Assembly: GCA_963975265.1 (NCBI GenBank)
Contig: CAXBGT010000001.1
Span: 22,736 to 86,735 of the forward strand
Length of the DNA stretch: 64,000 nt
Origin: CAJXUU01 sp963975265
GTDB taxonomy: Bacteria > Bacteroidota > Bacteroidia > Chitinophagales > Saprospiraceae
Direction of reading: 5' to 3'
Below the pieces are notes generated by a model. The model was not told the origin of the DNA and did no database searches. It was given only the letters and a program-made list of their open reading frames with translations. Position numbers and translations under genes: made by a program. Positions 8,380 to 19,700 of the stretch are shown here, in pieces (position 1 is the stretch's first letter; each line of letters starts with the position of its first letter).

Positions 8380-9912
8380 CTAGATGTTAAACCTTAGTCC
8401 TAGATTATATGTAGCTGCCTGTCCACCAGTATCCGATAGAAACTCATTGGTAAACTTTGTATACAACAACTCCAATTCTAGTTTTGGGGTGAATTGGTAT
8501 TTGGCGCCTAATCCAGCTTGGGCGAAATAGTCAAAATCAGCTGCCCAGTAGGGAGAAAAGCTTCCTAAAGTATAGATTGTCGTTTTCGAATTAGGGTTGT
8601 AACTCACTATTAGTGTCGCCGGCGTAGAAAATCTATTAACGTGTCCGTTATCAAAACTACCTATGTCTTCCAGTAAAACATCTATCTCAGTAAAGAGAGA
8701 AAAATTAGTACCAATCGGAATGTCATTGAAAATTTGGGTGTTCCATGTAGCACCACTCCAGTCAATATATGGCTGTGTTTCACTTCCTGCCAGATCGCTT
8801 CCTATTGGAAATACAAAAGAGGACTGGATAGAGAAGTTTTCCCAAGACGGTAAAGGAGCATATCTTATTTGCGGTCCAAAAGCTGTTATTCCTGATCTAG
8901 AGCTCCCTATTTTATCAGAACCAAAAACAGCAAATGCGGACGATGGAAGAGATTGATTTCTGACTTTTCTGAATCTTGTGGCAAATCCTATATTAAATTG
9001 ATTATTCAAACCATACAGCACATTAACAGAAGTAGTAAAAAAAGAAGAACGATCGCTAAGGTTGCCATTATTTCCTGTTTTCTGAGAATATAGATTGTTA
9101 AAAATCTTTACCTCGGTTGACCCTTTTCTGATCGTAGATGATACCACATATCTACTAGCATTGGCGGCTTTTATTCCGTCGATATTAGCTTTTTTTCTCG
9201 CTGTATCGTTTAATGCCCAATCATATTGATAGTAACTAACATTAGCTGACTTGCTGATTAATGTACTTCTGTATTTATTGATAATTTCTAGTACACTATT
9301 TTTATTGCCTCCGAAATCATCAACATACCATTTGAATATTTGAGATAACTCGGCTTTGTTACCGTTTACTCTTATGAATGACGGATTATTCATAGCAATC
9401 TTTGTTTGCTTTTCTAACTGAGCATCTAGACGATCAGGAGTGTAGGCGAAATCAGTTATTGGTGGACAGTCCATAGCACCACAAACCAATACAAAATGAA
9501 ATCTAGCATCCCCATATGGTTTTAGTAAATTGTCTTTCTCTAATCTATTAAGCGTTATCTTTTGCCCCGCAACTTTTATTTTTTTACCATCAAAAAATCC
9601 CGCTATATCCATCGGTGATCCTGTAGGGTAAGATTTACCTACTAGGTTAATAACATTAAGATTGTATGCATTAATAAAGAATGCCTTTTTTGTATTGTCT
9701 GATGCTTCCGAAAGGTCAGCATTTTCTATTTTTAGTATCAAAGCAGCTAACGACAAATCCGACGCAGCTTGACCATAATCTACGAGACCATTTGAAACCG
9801 ATTTCTCTAAAAAATTATTTACTTCATTGAAAAAGGAATTGTCAATTTTCTGAGCTAGAGACATCCCAATAAATATGAATGTAAATAACATTATACTGAA
9901 GAGACTTTTCAT
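8380..9912 (-). CDS. DUF547 protein fused to an outer-membrane barrel-like domain
   Basis: A 510-residue secreted protein with a signal peptide (MKSLFSIMLFTFIFIGMSLAQ). Residues about 25-230 match DUF547: KKAFFINAYNLNVINL and HFVLVCGAMDCPPI are typical, the latter with the conserved Cys/Asp region. DUF547 has no agreed activity. From about residue 260 to the end there are amphipathic beta strands with aromatic girdles, ending in the Phe-containing strand 'YNLGLRFNI', as expected for an outer-membrane barrel that proteobacterial databases would call a 'transporter-like' protein. A fused barrel makes an outer-membrane location likely. It has its own strong promoter at 9972-10002 and leads into the POTRA remnant. 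Confidence 0.75.
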   Translation of the reverse strand: MKSLFSIMLFTFIFIGMSLAQKIDNSFFNEVNNFLEKSVSNGLVDYGQAASDLSLAALILKIENADLSEASDNTKKAFFINAYNLNVINLVGKSYPTGSPMDIAGFFDGKKIKVAGQKITLNRLEKDNLLKPYGDARFHFVLVCGAMDCPPITDFAYTPDRLDAQLEKQTKIAMNNPSFIRVNGNKAELSQIFKWYVDDFGGNKNSVLEIINKYRSTLISKSANVSYYQYDWALNDTARKKANIDGIKAANASRYVVSSTIRKGSTEVKIFNNLYSQKTGNNGNLSDRSSFFTTSVNVLYGLNNQFNIGFATRFRKVRNQSLPSSAFAVFGSDKIGSSRSGITAFGPQIRYAPLPSWENFSIQSSFVFPIGSDLAGSETQPYIDWSGATWNTQIFNDIPIGTNFSLFTEIDVLLEDIGSFDNGHVNRFSTPATLIVSYNPNSKTTIYTLGSFSPYWAADFDYFAQAGLGAKYQFTPKLELELLYTKFTNEFLSDTGGQAATYNLGLRFNI

Positions 9913-10245
9913 ATTTCATTTCATTTTTGAAAATTGTCTAATGCCCGCTAGAGCGGAGATTCATTTTATCCCAAATTTAATAATAGGTTTTGCTGATTCA
10001 AAGGTAATTGATTGCAATCGATACTCCCCTGTACTGTATATGAGTTAATATGGTTGCTTTATTAGGATATGAATGTAAATTAGAATAAAAACTGAACTAA
10101 CACCAAACAACTTAAAAAGCACTGAGGCGACATTTCAATATCTCAAATACTATGCTAAACCTGAATATCATGTGATGTTTCACAATTAGATTAGGCAAAA
10201 TTGAATTAGGCTTGCCTTTCAGAGAGAACTTTACATTATTGCCTG
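9913..10245. other. gap upstream of the DUF547 gene
   Basis: Between two minus-strand genes. It holds the DUF547 promoter (9972-10002). The remaining 240 bases, which lie just after the polyprenyl synthase stop, show no clear terminator hairpin or small gene. Confidence 0.5.
9972..10002 (-). promoter_or_regulatory. Bacteroidota-type promoter of the DUF547 gene
   Basis: On the minus strand TTTG (10002-9999), exactly 19 bases, then TAAATTTG (9979-9972), an exact match to the primary sigma factor consensus TTTG-N19-TAnnTTTG. Transcription would start near 9965, giving a leader of about 50 bases to the ATG at 9912. Confidence 0.75.
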
Positions 10246-11220
10246 TCACTTTTTCCTTTCCGCAACATACTTGATCAACGAACGAATGGATTCTCGTGCT
10301 TCATTTTCAGGAAAGGTGTCCAAAAGATCAAATGCTTCTTGCTGGTACTTGTTCATTATATCATTTGTATACTGAAGACCTCCGCTATTTTTGACAAACA
10401 CTATTACTTCTTTTACTTTCTTAGGATTGGTACTGTCCTTTTTTATGATATTGATGATCCGCTTTTTCTCTTTAGAGTTGGCTTTTTGAAGGGCATATAT
10501 GAGTGGTAAGGTCATCTTTTTCTCCTTGATGTCTATTCCCTTTGGTTTACCTATGTCAGCATCTCCATAATCAAATAAATCATCTTTGATCTGGAAAGCC
10601 ATACCGATCTTCTCTCCAAGCAATCGTCCTTTCTCGATCATCGCTTCGTCCTTATCTACCGAAGCGACTCCGAGGCTACATGCCGATGCCAAAAGGCTGG
10701 CCGTTTTATCTCGGATGATCGTATAGTACAAATCTTCATCGATGTCTAGCTTTCGTGCTTTTTCTAGTTGAAGAAGTTCTCCTTCACTCATCTTCTTTAC
10801 TGCATGAGATAATATATGCAGGTGTTGGTATTCTTTATTGTCAATAGCGAGAAGGAATCCTCTTCCGAAGAGAAAATCTCCTACCAAAACAGCAATTTTG
10901 TTTTTCCAAAGTGCATTAATAGAGAAGAAACCTCGACGCTCCATAGAATCATCTACTACATCATCATGAACTAGAGTAGCTGTGTGTAATATCTCAGTAA
11001 GTGATGCAGCATTGTAGGTACTTGGATTGATTTCTCCGCACATTTTTGCCATTAGAAATACAAACATAGGTCGCATTTGTTTGCCTTTCCGCTGTACTAT
11101 ATAGTAAGTGATCTTATCCAACAGAGCGACATTACTCTTCATGGACTCTTTGAAATGTTTCTCAAATTGTTTCAGCTCACTGCTGATCGGTGCCTTTATT
11201 TTATTAAGCGTTGTAGACAT
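10246..11220 (-). CDS. polyprenyl diphosphate synthase (trans-isoprenyl)
   Basis: A 324-residue all-helical prenyltransferase that elongates allylic diphosphates with isopentenyl diphosphate, probably providing the side chain of menaquinone. The first aspartate-rich motif is DDVVD (residues 86-90) in HDDVVDDSMERRG, with the conserved RRG after it. The second is DDLFD (213-217). The chain-length-determining position five residues before the first motif is a small Ala (81), which in this family favours long products such as hepta- or octaprenyl diphosphate; this is inference. An RK-rich 'GKQMRPMFVFL' segment binds diphosphate. Transcribed alone on the minus strand with 878 gene-free bases upstream. 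The IspB/HepT-like assignment is uncertain, so I give no symbol. Confidence 0.9.
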   Translation of the reverse strand: MSTTLNKIKAPISSELKQFEKHFKESMKSNVALLDKITYYIVQRKGKQMRPMFVFLMAKMCGEINPSTYNAASLTEILHTATLVHDDVVDDSMERRGFFSINALWKNKIAVLVGDFLFGRGFLLAIDNKEYQHLHILSHAVKKMSEGELLQLEKARKLDIDEDLYYTIIRDKTASLLASACSLGVASVDKDEAMIEKGRLLGEKIGMAFQIKDDLFDYGDADIGKPKGIDIKEKKMTLPLIYALQKANSKEKKRIINIIKKDSTNPKKVKEVIVFVKNSGGLQYTNDIMNKYQQEAFDLLDTFPENEARESIRSLIKYVAERKK

Positions 11221-12098
11221 AAATGTGTCTTAGTAAAAGACAAACGATTTTTGATTAGGTGCGCCAATATACGACTATACCATAACTACAAATGGTATGC
11301 GAGATTGTTTTGAGAAATTTTGTTGAAAATGAGTCTTGAAAAAGAAAAGTTGCACAAGTAACCATAGTAATAAAAAAGAGACAACTTTGCTGATTACGTT
11401 CACTCACTAATCCATATTGTGCGTATAAACCTAATTTCAGCACGTTCACTCATTTTTTCAATTTGATTAGACTTATCTGCGTAATCTTGATTAGTAATCG
11501 TAATGAAACATCCAATAGTTTCAATAATACACTAACCCATGAATTAGCAAAATAACCTAGCAACATATTCTGAAGTAAATAGAAAAGAATTAGCATCCCT
11601 TAAATGGGGAGACATCAAAATCGATTTTTCAGTGGCTTTTTGCTTTGAAGTCGTTGAATAGAAAGGCTTAAAAACGTCTGGATAGAAATGGATAAAGCGC
11701 GCAACGCACTAGATCCATATTTAAGTTATAACAATTTCACAATTGTCTTAATTAAACTCGATCATATTGTGGGTAGTTATATGATAACGACCAATCGAAA
11801 TCGATAAACTGGTACTGTAGTGTTGTAATAAATTAGATACCATTTAATCACTAATGATAACCTGCCTCACAAATAAGATATCTCATGTCACTCATTATCA
11901 AGTAGATAAACAACTATTTTTATAATATATTATGCTTATCAAAAGTTGTTTTTATCGTATTCTTCGTAGATTTCGCTTTTATTTCCAATCACAAACCCCC
12001 GAGTGATACTTTTTGTTATGCACCTGATTATTTTAATTAATACATCGGGCATCTAGATTATTCTAAATTTTAAGCTTTAACATAAAATTCAAATTGTT
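11221..12098. other. long intergenic region upstream of the M36 peptidase
   Basis: 878 bases between divergent genes. Reading frames here are short, with poor composition and no family signal. A long-loop inverted repeat, AAACAACT (11908-11915) with AGTTGTTT (11944-11951) followed by TTTTT, could be a weak terminator, but no gene precedes it. I see no TAnnTTTG box close to the peptidase start, so its promoter is unassigned. The rest shows nothing I can support. Confidence 0.5.
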
Positions 12099-15000
12099 AT
12101 GAAAACATTAGTTTCTACACTAGTTTTTATGCTATGCCTTACTGTATCATTCGGGCAACAATCAACCACTGCTAAGCAAGCGGTTGATCATTATCTAATT
12201 TCTAAAGGAGATGTACATCTTGAATACGAAATAATTTCTGATAATTATAATAAGAGTTCTGGGCTATGGAAAGTACAAGCTCTCCAGTTAATAAATGGCA
12301 TAAAATACAACGAAGGCATCCTTCTTATTACCAAAGGTCTTTATGACAATGTTCATATAATTGACGATTTTGTCCGTGAAACACCTACAAGTTCCTCTTC
12401 TAGTATTTCTGCCGAAACCGTAGTTGAAAAAACGCTGGAGTTTCATGGTGTTCCATTAAATACTAAATTAGAAAGCAACTTCAGGTCTTCTGATAAGAGT
12501 AAAGAAGTTCAGTTTGAAAAATTAGCTGCTACTTCTTCTGACATCAATGCACGATTGCTGTATGTCAATGACGATAAGAGTGGAGGTGTTATATTAACTT
12601 GGCAGACAAGATTTCATACATTAGATCAGCAAAATTTTTGGGTGACTTATCTCGATGCTTCAAGTGGGCAGGTTATCAAAAGTGAAGATTTAGTCGTCCA
12701 TTGTGACTTTGGAGGCGGATTGGTTTATGATGCTTCAGAGGAAGAGCAAAAAGTTATCGATGCAGAGCACCGACAGTTTCATATAGAGCATGCTATTCCC
12801 CAAAACATACTTAAACGAGAAGATCACGAGCATACACAGAAGTGTGCGCATGAGGCAGCGGCAATGATGGCTACCACAAACAGCTATTTGGTGTTGGACA
12901 TGCCAGCTGAAGCACCAAATGATACGCTCGGAACAGTTTACAAGCAGGACACTGTTGTTACTGCTGGAAATGCCATTGCATCACCATTTGGTTGGACAAG
13001 TACTGACAATGCAACTCAAAATACACACACCAAAGGAAATAATGTTTGGGCCTTCCATGATCCATCTGTAGGACCATTAGGAGGAGCTCCTAATCCTGCT
13101 ACTGGTGCTCAGAGTACTGGTGACATAGATCCTGTCACAATGGATCAAGAATTCATATACCCATGGGACTTAACTAAAGAACCAGAATATTCAACTGTAG
13201 ATCCAAACAATCAATTTCCTAATAGAAATGCTGCGATTGTAAATCTTTTTTATTGGAATAATATTATCCATGATGTTTTTTACCATTTCGGATTTACTGA
13301 AGAAGGAAGAAATTTCCAATTTGATAATATGATGAAAGGGGGCGTAGGAAATGATGAAGTACTAGCTCAAGCTCAAGATGGGGGTGGTACTAATAATGCT
13401 AACTTTCTAACCTTAGCGCATGGTGCAAATGGACAAATGCAAATGTACCTTTGGACATCTTCAATATTGGACTCTATAGTACAAATAACATCTGTGAGTA
13501 TGCCGACAACTGTCAAGGGAGGAGAAAAATATGCTTCAATTCAAAGTGCTTTGTACAGCTCAGCAACTCCTATTGATCTTAATGCAAATCCTGTTATTGA
13601 CAAAGAATACATCCTAGTAAATGATAACTGTGGTAGTCCAGAAGGTTGTGGAGCTGGTGCGGGAGTTGGTACGGCACCTTGTAATATTGTAACCGATAAG
13701 ATAGTGTTGATAGACAGAGGTAGCTGTTCATTTGTAGAAAAAGTCCACGGAGCTCAGCTCGGAGGAGCTGCTGGGGCCATTGTTATGAATAATGATGTAT
13801 CGAACCCAGATGCAATATTAGCGATGGGAGGTAGTGATGCTACAGTAAATACCATTACAATTCCATCAGTAATGGTTTCGTATAATACAGGTCTATTGCT
13901 AAAAGCAGCAATTGCAGCTGGCGCAAAAATAGTCGGGTCTCTTATCCTCGTAAATCCACCAACTCCCAAAAGAGACGGTGACTTTGACAATGGGATTATA
14001 GCTCACGAATATGGTCATGGCATCACAACTAGAACCTCCCTTCAAACTGGAACAGGTGGATCATTAAGTGGTAGCGAACAAGGTGGAGAAGGTTGGGCCG
14101 ATTATATAGCCCTATATCTTACGACCACCGTAAGTGATTTAGAAACAGGGATTGCGGAACACCCAAACGGTAAATTGCCCGCGCGCGGAATTGGTACCTA
14201 TGTTCAATACGACGATATTACAGGAGCAGGTATCAGACCAAGAAAATATAGTGTGGACGAATCTATCAATGAATACACCTTTACAGGAGATACAAATGGT
14301 GGTTTTGGGATAACGAACACCGCTGAAATTACTATTCCCCATGGCGTAGGTTTTGTTTGGTGTACAATGTTGTATGAAATAACTCAGCAATTAGTTGATG
14401 AATATGGTTTCAATAACGACAAGTATTACTATCCTCCGACAACAGAGGATAGCATCGCAGATATCACTGATATCTATGCAAACAACGGTGGAATGAATTT
14501 AGCGTTAAAATTAATCTTAGAGGGAATAGCCAACCAGAATGCTTCTCCATCATTCACAGATATGAGAGATGGTATCCTAATAGCAGATAGTTTGCTATAT
14601 AATGGAGCTCACTCATGCATGTTATGGGAGGCTTTTGCAAAAAGAGGATTAGGTGCAAATGCAGTCAATGGTTCTAATAAACATGGTGATGAAAAAGATG
14701 GATATGCTACACCATGTGATTCTACGCAAGTGTTTTTCGATATTAATAAAACTGCAGTAAGCCAAGCGACCAATAAAAGTGTGATCACATATACTATCGA
14801 AGTTTCTAATACCACCATTGGAAACACAACAGCATATGATGTGGAAGTAATAGACATTATCTCGCCCAACGCTACATTTATCGACGCTAGTGGTGCTCCT
14901 TATGTACTGTCAAATGATAGTATCATCTATACCATTGACAGTATAGTCCCAAATGGATCAGCATCATTATCTCTTGAATTATTTATTAATTTAGGTGAAT

Positions 15001-16043
15001 CAACTACTATATTAGAAACCTATGATTTTGAAAGCGGAGAGCAGGGTTGGATGCCCATCTCTGGTGGCTCTAACGCATTCCAGTATATAGATAATGATGC
15101 AGCCCATTCGCATTCTGGAGATGCTCATTTCTTTACTCCAAATATGGGGAATGGGGGCCCCAATACAACTTTGACAAGTCCTACTCTCGATACATCTATT
15201 GTTGGCAAACAACTTAGATTTTGGCATAAATTTGACACAGATGCTGGATATGACGGCGGCTTTTTAGAAACTACTACTGATTTAGCAACGTGGACCAAAT
15301 TGCCTGTTCAGCTTAACGGTTATAATGGGGCTTTGAGTTCTACCTATAATCCGGCTAATGCTGGAACAGCTTTCACTGGAAATGTTACAGACTATATAGA
15401 ATCCACCGCGAACCTTCCTGATGATGCCAACCAAGTAAGGTTTGTGTTTTCAGAAGACATTCTTGATGGCGCAGAAGGCTGGTGGATAGATGACATCTTG
15501 ATTGTAAGTTCTGCAAAGGAAGTAACAAATACTGCATATGTCATGGATCCGGTAAATAGCGGAAGTAGAGTTCATAGTGATGATGCCGTAACCCTTATAG
15601 TTACTGAGGCTCCTGACAATCCGTGCCGTGTCGTTAATGTTTTAGATGATAAAGGAGTAGGTTCATTGCCTTTTGCAATCGGTTGTGCAACTGAAGGGGA
15701 TACTATTTGGTTTGATATAGCTATACAAGGGGATACAATTATTCTACAAGAAAATCAAGCACTTGTTAACAAGAGTTTGACAATAGATAGTGAGGTCGCA
15801 GATAATATCACAGTCAAAGGAACTACAGTTGGAGAAACCTTTAAGATAATTGCAGGAAAAGATGTTGTAATTAGAGGAATAAAGATTATCGGAGGAAATG
15901 GTCTAGAAGGTAATGCTATCCATAATTCTGGAAACCTTATCTTAGAAAATGTATCAGTGATAGAGGAGAATGGATCGTCTATCTACATTGTTACAGGAGG
16001 AAACATAACCATCAAAAACGCAACAACCGTCACAAAAGAATAA
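12099..16043 (+). CDS. secreted M36 (fungalysin) metallopeptidase with PA and C-terminal beta domains
   Basis: A 1314-residue secreted protease with a signal peptide ending near residue 20 (FGQ). An inhibitory FTP/PepSY-like propeptide occupies about 25-200. The M36 catalytic domain follows: the zinc motif HEYGH is at residues 636-640 and the third ligand region GGEGWAD carries Glu664. A PA domain (about 487-605, with GSCSFVEKV) is inserted before the HExxH, as in other Bacteroidota M36 enzymes. Downstream are a DUF11-like repeat (880-966), a MAM/jelly-roll-like module starting YDFESGEQGW (975-1143), and a parallel-beta-helix-like end (1180-1314). I do not recognise a canonical T9SS Por tail. 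It probably degrades extracellular protein. The LytTR gene follows by 98 bases. Confidence 0.88.
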   Translation: MKTLVSTLVFMLCLTVSFGQQSTTAKQAVDHYLISKGDVHLEYEIISDNYNKSSGLWKVQALQLINGIKYNEGILLITKGLYDNVHIIDDFVRETPTSSSSSISAETVVEKTLEFHGVPLNTKLESNFRSSDKSKEVQFEKLAATSSDINARLLYVNDDKSGGVILTWQTRFHTLDQQNFWVTYLDASSGQVIKSEDLVVHCDFGGGLVYDASEEEQKVIDAEHRQFHIEHAIPQNILKREDHEHTQKCAHEAAAMMATTNSYLVLDMPAEAPNDTLGTVYKQDTVVTAGNAIASPFGWTSTDNATQNTHTKGNNVWAFHDPSVGPLGGAPNPATGAQSTGDIDPVTMDQEFIYPWDLTKEPEYSTVDPNNQFPNRNAAIVNLFYWNNIIHDVFYHFGFTEEGRNFQFDNMMKGGVGNDEVLAQAQDGGGTNNANFLTLAHGANGQMQMYLWTSSILDSIVQITSVSMPTTVKGGEKYASIQSALYSSATPIDLNANPVIDKEYILVNDNCGSPEGCGAGAGVGTAPCNIVTDKIVLIDRGSCSFVEKVHGAQLGGAAGAIVMNNDVSNPDAILAMGGSDATVNTITIPSVMVSYNTGLLLKAAIAAGAKIVGSLILVNPPTPKRDGDFDNGIIAHEYGHGITTRTSLQTGTGGSLSGSEQGGEGWADYIALYLTTTVSDLETGIAEHPNGKLPARGIGTYVQYDDITGAGIRPRKYSVDESINEYTFTGDTNGGFGITNTAEITIPHGVGFVWCTMLYEITQQLVDEYGFNNDKYYYPPTTEDSIADITDIYANNGGMNLALKLILEGIANQNASPSFTDMRDGILIADSLLYNGAHSCMLWEAFAKRGLGANAVNGSNKHGDEKDGYATPCDSTQVFFDINKTAVSQATNKSVITYTIEVSNTTIGNTTAYDVEVIDIISPNATFIDASGAPYVLSNDSIIYTIDSIVPNGSASLSLELFINLGESTTILETYDFESGEQGWMPISGGSNAFQYIDNDAAHSHSGDAHFFTPNMGNGGPNTTLTSPTLDTSIVGKQLRFWHKFDTDAGYDGGFLETTTDLATWTKLPVQLNGYNGALSSTYNPANAGTAFTGNVTDYIESTANLPDDANQVRFVFSEDILDGAEGWWIDDILIVSSAKEVTNTAYVMDPVNSGSRVHSDDAVTLIVTEAPDNPCRVVNVLDDKGVGSLPFAIGCATEGDTIWFDIAIQGDTIILQENQALVNKSLTIDSEVADNITVKGTTVGETFKIIAGKDVVIRGIKIIGGNGLEGNAIHNSGNLILENVSVIEENGSSIYIVTGGNITIKNATTVTKE

Positions 16044-16141
16044 GGCATAAATACAATCGGAATAAACATTTTCAAACTTCATTCCGATTCATTTTATTAA
16101 TACGATTTTAGATTAATTTATCATTTACCAAACAAGGAACA

Positions 16142-16570
16142 ATGTTAAAACAAAATATTAGATCAAAAATCACAAAAGTGTTCAAACTCAATTTAATAGA
16201 TAATCAGATAGAGAATGCTAATATTTTAAATACTGTCAAAAGAAGACTATTAATCAATGTTGCCGAAGGTAGCCGAGTTATAGATTTTGACGATATATTA
16301 AGATGTGAATCCATGAGTAACTATACTAATATAATACTCAAATCTGGAAAGCCAGTAATCGTCAGTAAGACCCTTAAACAAATTGAAAATGCATTGCCAA
16401 GTTCATTGTTTTTGAGATGCCATAATTCTCATTTGATCAATAGGAATGAAGTTATTCTTATTACAAAAGGCCAGATTCAGTTAACTAATCTTGATATCAT
16501 TCCAATTTCGAGACAAAAAATAAAAGAAGTGACCAATATCTTAAAGAGAATGGCTGTTTCTATTCTGTGA
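16142..16570 (+). CDS. LytTR DNA-binding protein without a receiver domain
   Basis: A 142-residue protein with a LytTR domain over about residues 35-135. Typical elements are 'INVAEGSRVIDFDDILRCES', 'SNYTNIILKSGKPVIVSKTL', 'FLRCHNSHLIN' and 'IPISRQK'. LytTR domains bind direct repeats in promoters as beta-rich recognisers. The first 30 residues are basic and have no phospho-receiver Asp, so it is not a standard response regulator. It starts 98 bases after the M36 peptidase stop and is followed by a strong terminator at 16649-16689, so peptidase and regulator may share an operon. A LytS-type kinase is present far away at 58131-60110, but no link can be shown. Confidence 0.85.
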   Translation: MLKQNIRSKITKVFKLNLIDNQIENANILNTVKRRLLINVAEGSRVIDFDDILRCESMSNYTNIILKSGKPVIVSKTLKQIENALPSSLFLRCHNSHLINRNEVILITKGQIQLTNLDIIPISRQKIKEVTNILKRMAVSIL

Positions 16571-16648
16571 TGGATTTGTGGTTGTAAAAAATAGTGATGG
16601 TCTACAGAATCTTTTAAGTTGTAGGTCAACAAATGGATAAACTAGGTT

Positions 16649-16689
16649 AAAAATGGATAAAGTATCTTAATGTACTTTATCCATTTTTA
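16649..16689 (+). terminator. intrinsic terminator after the LytTR gene
   Basis: A perfect 16-base stem from 16649-16664 (AAAAATGGATAAAGTA) to 16673-16688 with an 8-base loop, ending in a T run. The flanking A run makes it work in both directions, but only a plus-strand gene precedes it. Confidence 0.85.
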
Positions 16690-16785
16690 GTTTACACTAT
16701 AATCCACATAAAAAGACCTTTTATATTAAAAAAATCGTTAGTTCTACAATCAAAAGTTTGATTTTTCTATTTTGTAGATTGATTC

Positions 16786-19700
16786 ATGTTATCAATCAAA
16801 GTATTTATGATATTTCGTTCGATTTTATTATTGCTTTTTCTATCCGTCACAGCTTCTGTAGTCGGTCAAAGTATCAATACAGAGTTTGGTAAAAATCGAG
16901 TTCAACATCATGATGACTTCAATAATTGGAATCGATATGAAACAGATAACTTTATTACGTATTGGTATGGTAAGGGAAGAAATATTGCTGAACCAGTGAT
17001 CCAAATAGCTGAACTTAATCATGACGAGATTCAAAATATACTTGAGCACAGAATCAATGACAAGATTGAAATTATAGTGTATACAGATATTACGGATCTG
17101 AAACAAAGTAACATTGGTTCAGAGGACTTATTCTCATCAAAGGCAGGAACGACGACTATTGTAGGAAATAAAATGTTTGTCTATTTTGATGGTAATCATA
17201 ATAACCTAAAGACTCAGATCAGAGAAGGAATTGCATCAGTCTATCTCAGCGCTATGCTTTTTGGTGATAATTTCCAAGAAATAGTGCAAAATGCCGTACT
17301 CCTAGATCTTCCAGAATGGTATAAGGAAGGTATTATTTCATATTGTGGTGTATACTGGGACCATCTCCGAGATGATGAGTTAAGAGACATTCTATACAAA
17401 AACGAAAAATATAAAGACTTCAAAAAATTAGCAGAAGATTATCCAAGAATTGCAGGTCATTCTATGTGGTTTTATCTTGATCAGAATTATGGAAAATCTA
17501 GTATTTCGAACCTACTCTATCTTACACGAATAACCAGAAACTTAAACAATGCACTGCTCTACGTATTCAGCAATGATATAAGTGCCATATCAGAAGAGTG
17601 GGCCAATTACTACGAACAACACTTTGATAAGGAAATAGATAAATTCACGGTAAATGATGAAGATTACAAATTAGATCTCAAAAACAGAGACTATGTCCCT
17701 GTAAGTAATTTTAAGTTATCTAGTGATGGTCAAAATCTTGCATATGCTTACAATGAAATAGGAAAATACAAAGTAAGGATCAAGGATCTAAAAACAGGAG
17801 AAGAGAAAACAATTTTCAAATATGGTCACAAGAACGCCATACAAGCAACCGATTACGATTACCCACTTATAGCTTGGCATCCTAGTGGAAGAGAGCTCTC
17901 AATTATATACGAACATAAAGACGTGCTAAATCTGAGAAAGTATAATCTTGTCCTGGATGAATATATAGAGCAACTACTTCCTCCAGATATCCAAAGGGTC
18001 TTTTCTGTAAGCTATCTCAATGATCTGGAATATGTCTTATCTGCCAATACTAATGGATATTCCGATCTATACCACTACAACTCAAAAAATCGACAATACA
18101 AAGCGATAACAAATGACTTTTATGACGATTTAGATGCAGAAGTTGTAGAATTAGATGGCAAAGAAGGAATATTGTTCAGTTCCAATCGAAAACGGGATCA
18201 TATCTTTACATTGAAATACGATACAATATTACCTACTGGACAGTATGATTTGTTTTTTTATGATTTGGAAGCAGATGATCAAAGTTTAAAAAGACTCACT
18301 AAGACCGATAATATAGACGAGAGATATCCCTACCAAATAAGTAGTAACAAGGTCGCATACCTAAGTTCTGAAAATGGAATTACAAATAGATATGTAGTAT
18401 CAACAGTAGATCCGGGCAGCTATTACTCTGTATCCAACAAGGGGCGTAATATAATCCGCCATCATACAATTCCTGGAAGTGAAATGCATGCATACACTTA
18501 TTATAAAAACGGATCCTATGATGTCTATATAGAAAACGTAGATTGGGACGAACCATTAATCACTTATAATACTCGATACAATAACCGAGAATACACGGAA
18601 GATATAAACGCAGACAAAACCGATGAAGTTTTCATTCCCTATGCTCCTGAAAACCTTGAAGAAGAAATGCAAGATGGTTTTTTATTTCAATCAAAATATA
18701 AAGATCCAGAAAAGCTTGAGCCCATCACAAAAAGGGGAGAAGTTCGAAATAATAATAAATCTATATTTAGCTCTATTATCGTAGACGAAAAAGAAAGCGA
18801 AGGAGAAGAACTTACCGAATTTGTCTATTCTAGGGTCACAGCTTCTCAACTAAAATTCAGGTTGGACAACTTCACTACTAAGCTTGACAATGAAGTACTA
18901 TTTGAAGGATTAGAGAGTTTTACTGGGAATAGTGACGAATTATTGAACAACCCTATGGGCTTTTTACTGAAAGGTACCATGAAAGACATCTTTGAGGATT
19001 ATATTCTAGAAGCTGGAGCTAGATATCCGCTTTCATTCAATGGGTCGGAATACTTCTTGACATTCGATAATAGAAAAAAACTCATCGATAAGAGATTCGC
19101 ACTTTATAGAAAATCACAGACAGAAACGATTGACGATACATCATTTCCAATATTAAAAGCAAAAAAGGTGTCTACCTTGGGAATGTACCAACTTAAATAT
19201 CCTTTCACTATTTATAGAAGTTTCAGAGCCACATCTTCGTTAAGGTTTGATAACTTCTATTCTCAAAGTGTGAACGAAGAATCCTTTGGTAACCCTGTAG
19301 CAAGTGAAAAAAGATTAAGCTTAAAGCTCGAATATATATATGACAACACAATTGACTTTGCACTGAACATCAAGCATGGTACACGATATAAGGTCTACGC
19401 AGAAGCAATAAACGAGTTTAATATTGATGTAGTTGATGGTTTTGATTTTGAACTATCGAAAGGCTTCACCAACATTATCGGTTTTGATGCCAGACATTAT
19501 ATTCCACTATTTAGATATTCAGTTTTGGCATTTAGAGCCGCGGGAGCTACTTCTTTAGGCAGCAAAAAAAATCTTTACTATTTGGGAGGTATTAACAACT
19601 CTTTCTCCAATGGTTTCGAGCAAAATATTGGTATACCAGCAGGAGATTTTGCCTATAAAACAAATGTGTTTCACTTAAGAGGATTCAACTCTAACATAAG

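Noticed and set aside
11255..11449. 64-residue minus-strand frame in the gap before the M36 gene
   Set aside because: No family pattern, no promoter, poor codon pattern; probably chance.
11908..11953. Terminator of an unseen gene in the 878-base gap
   Set aside because: The loop is 28 bases long and no gene precedes it.
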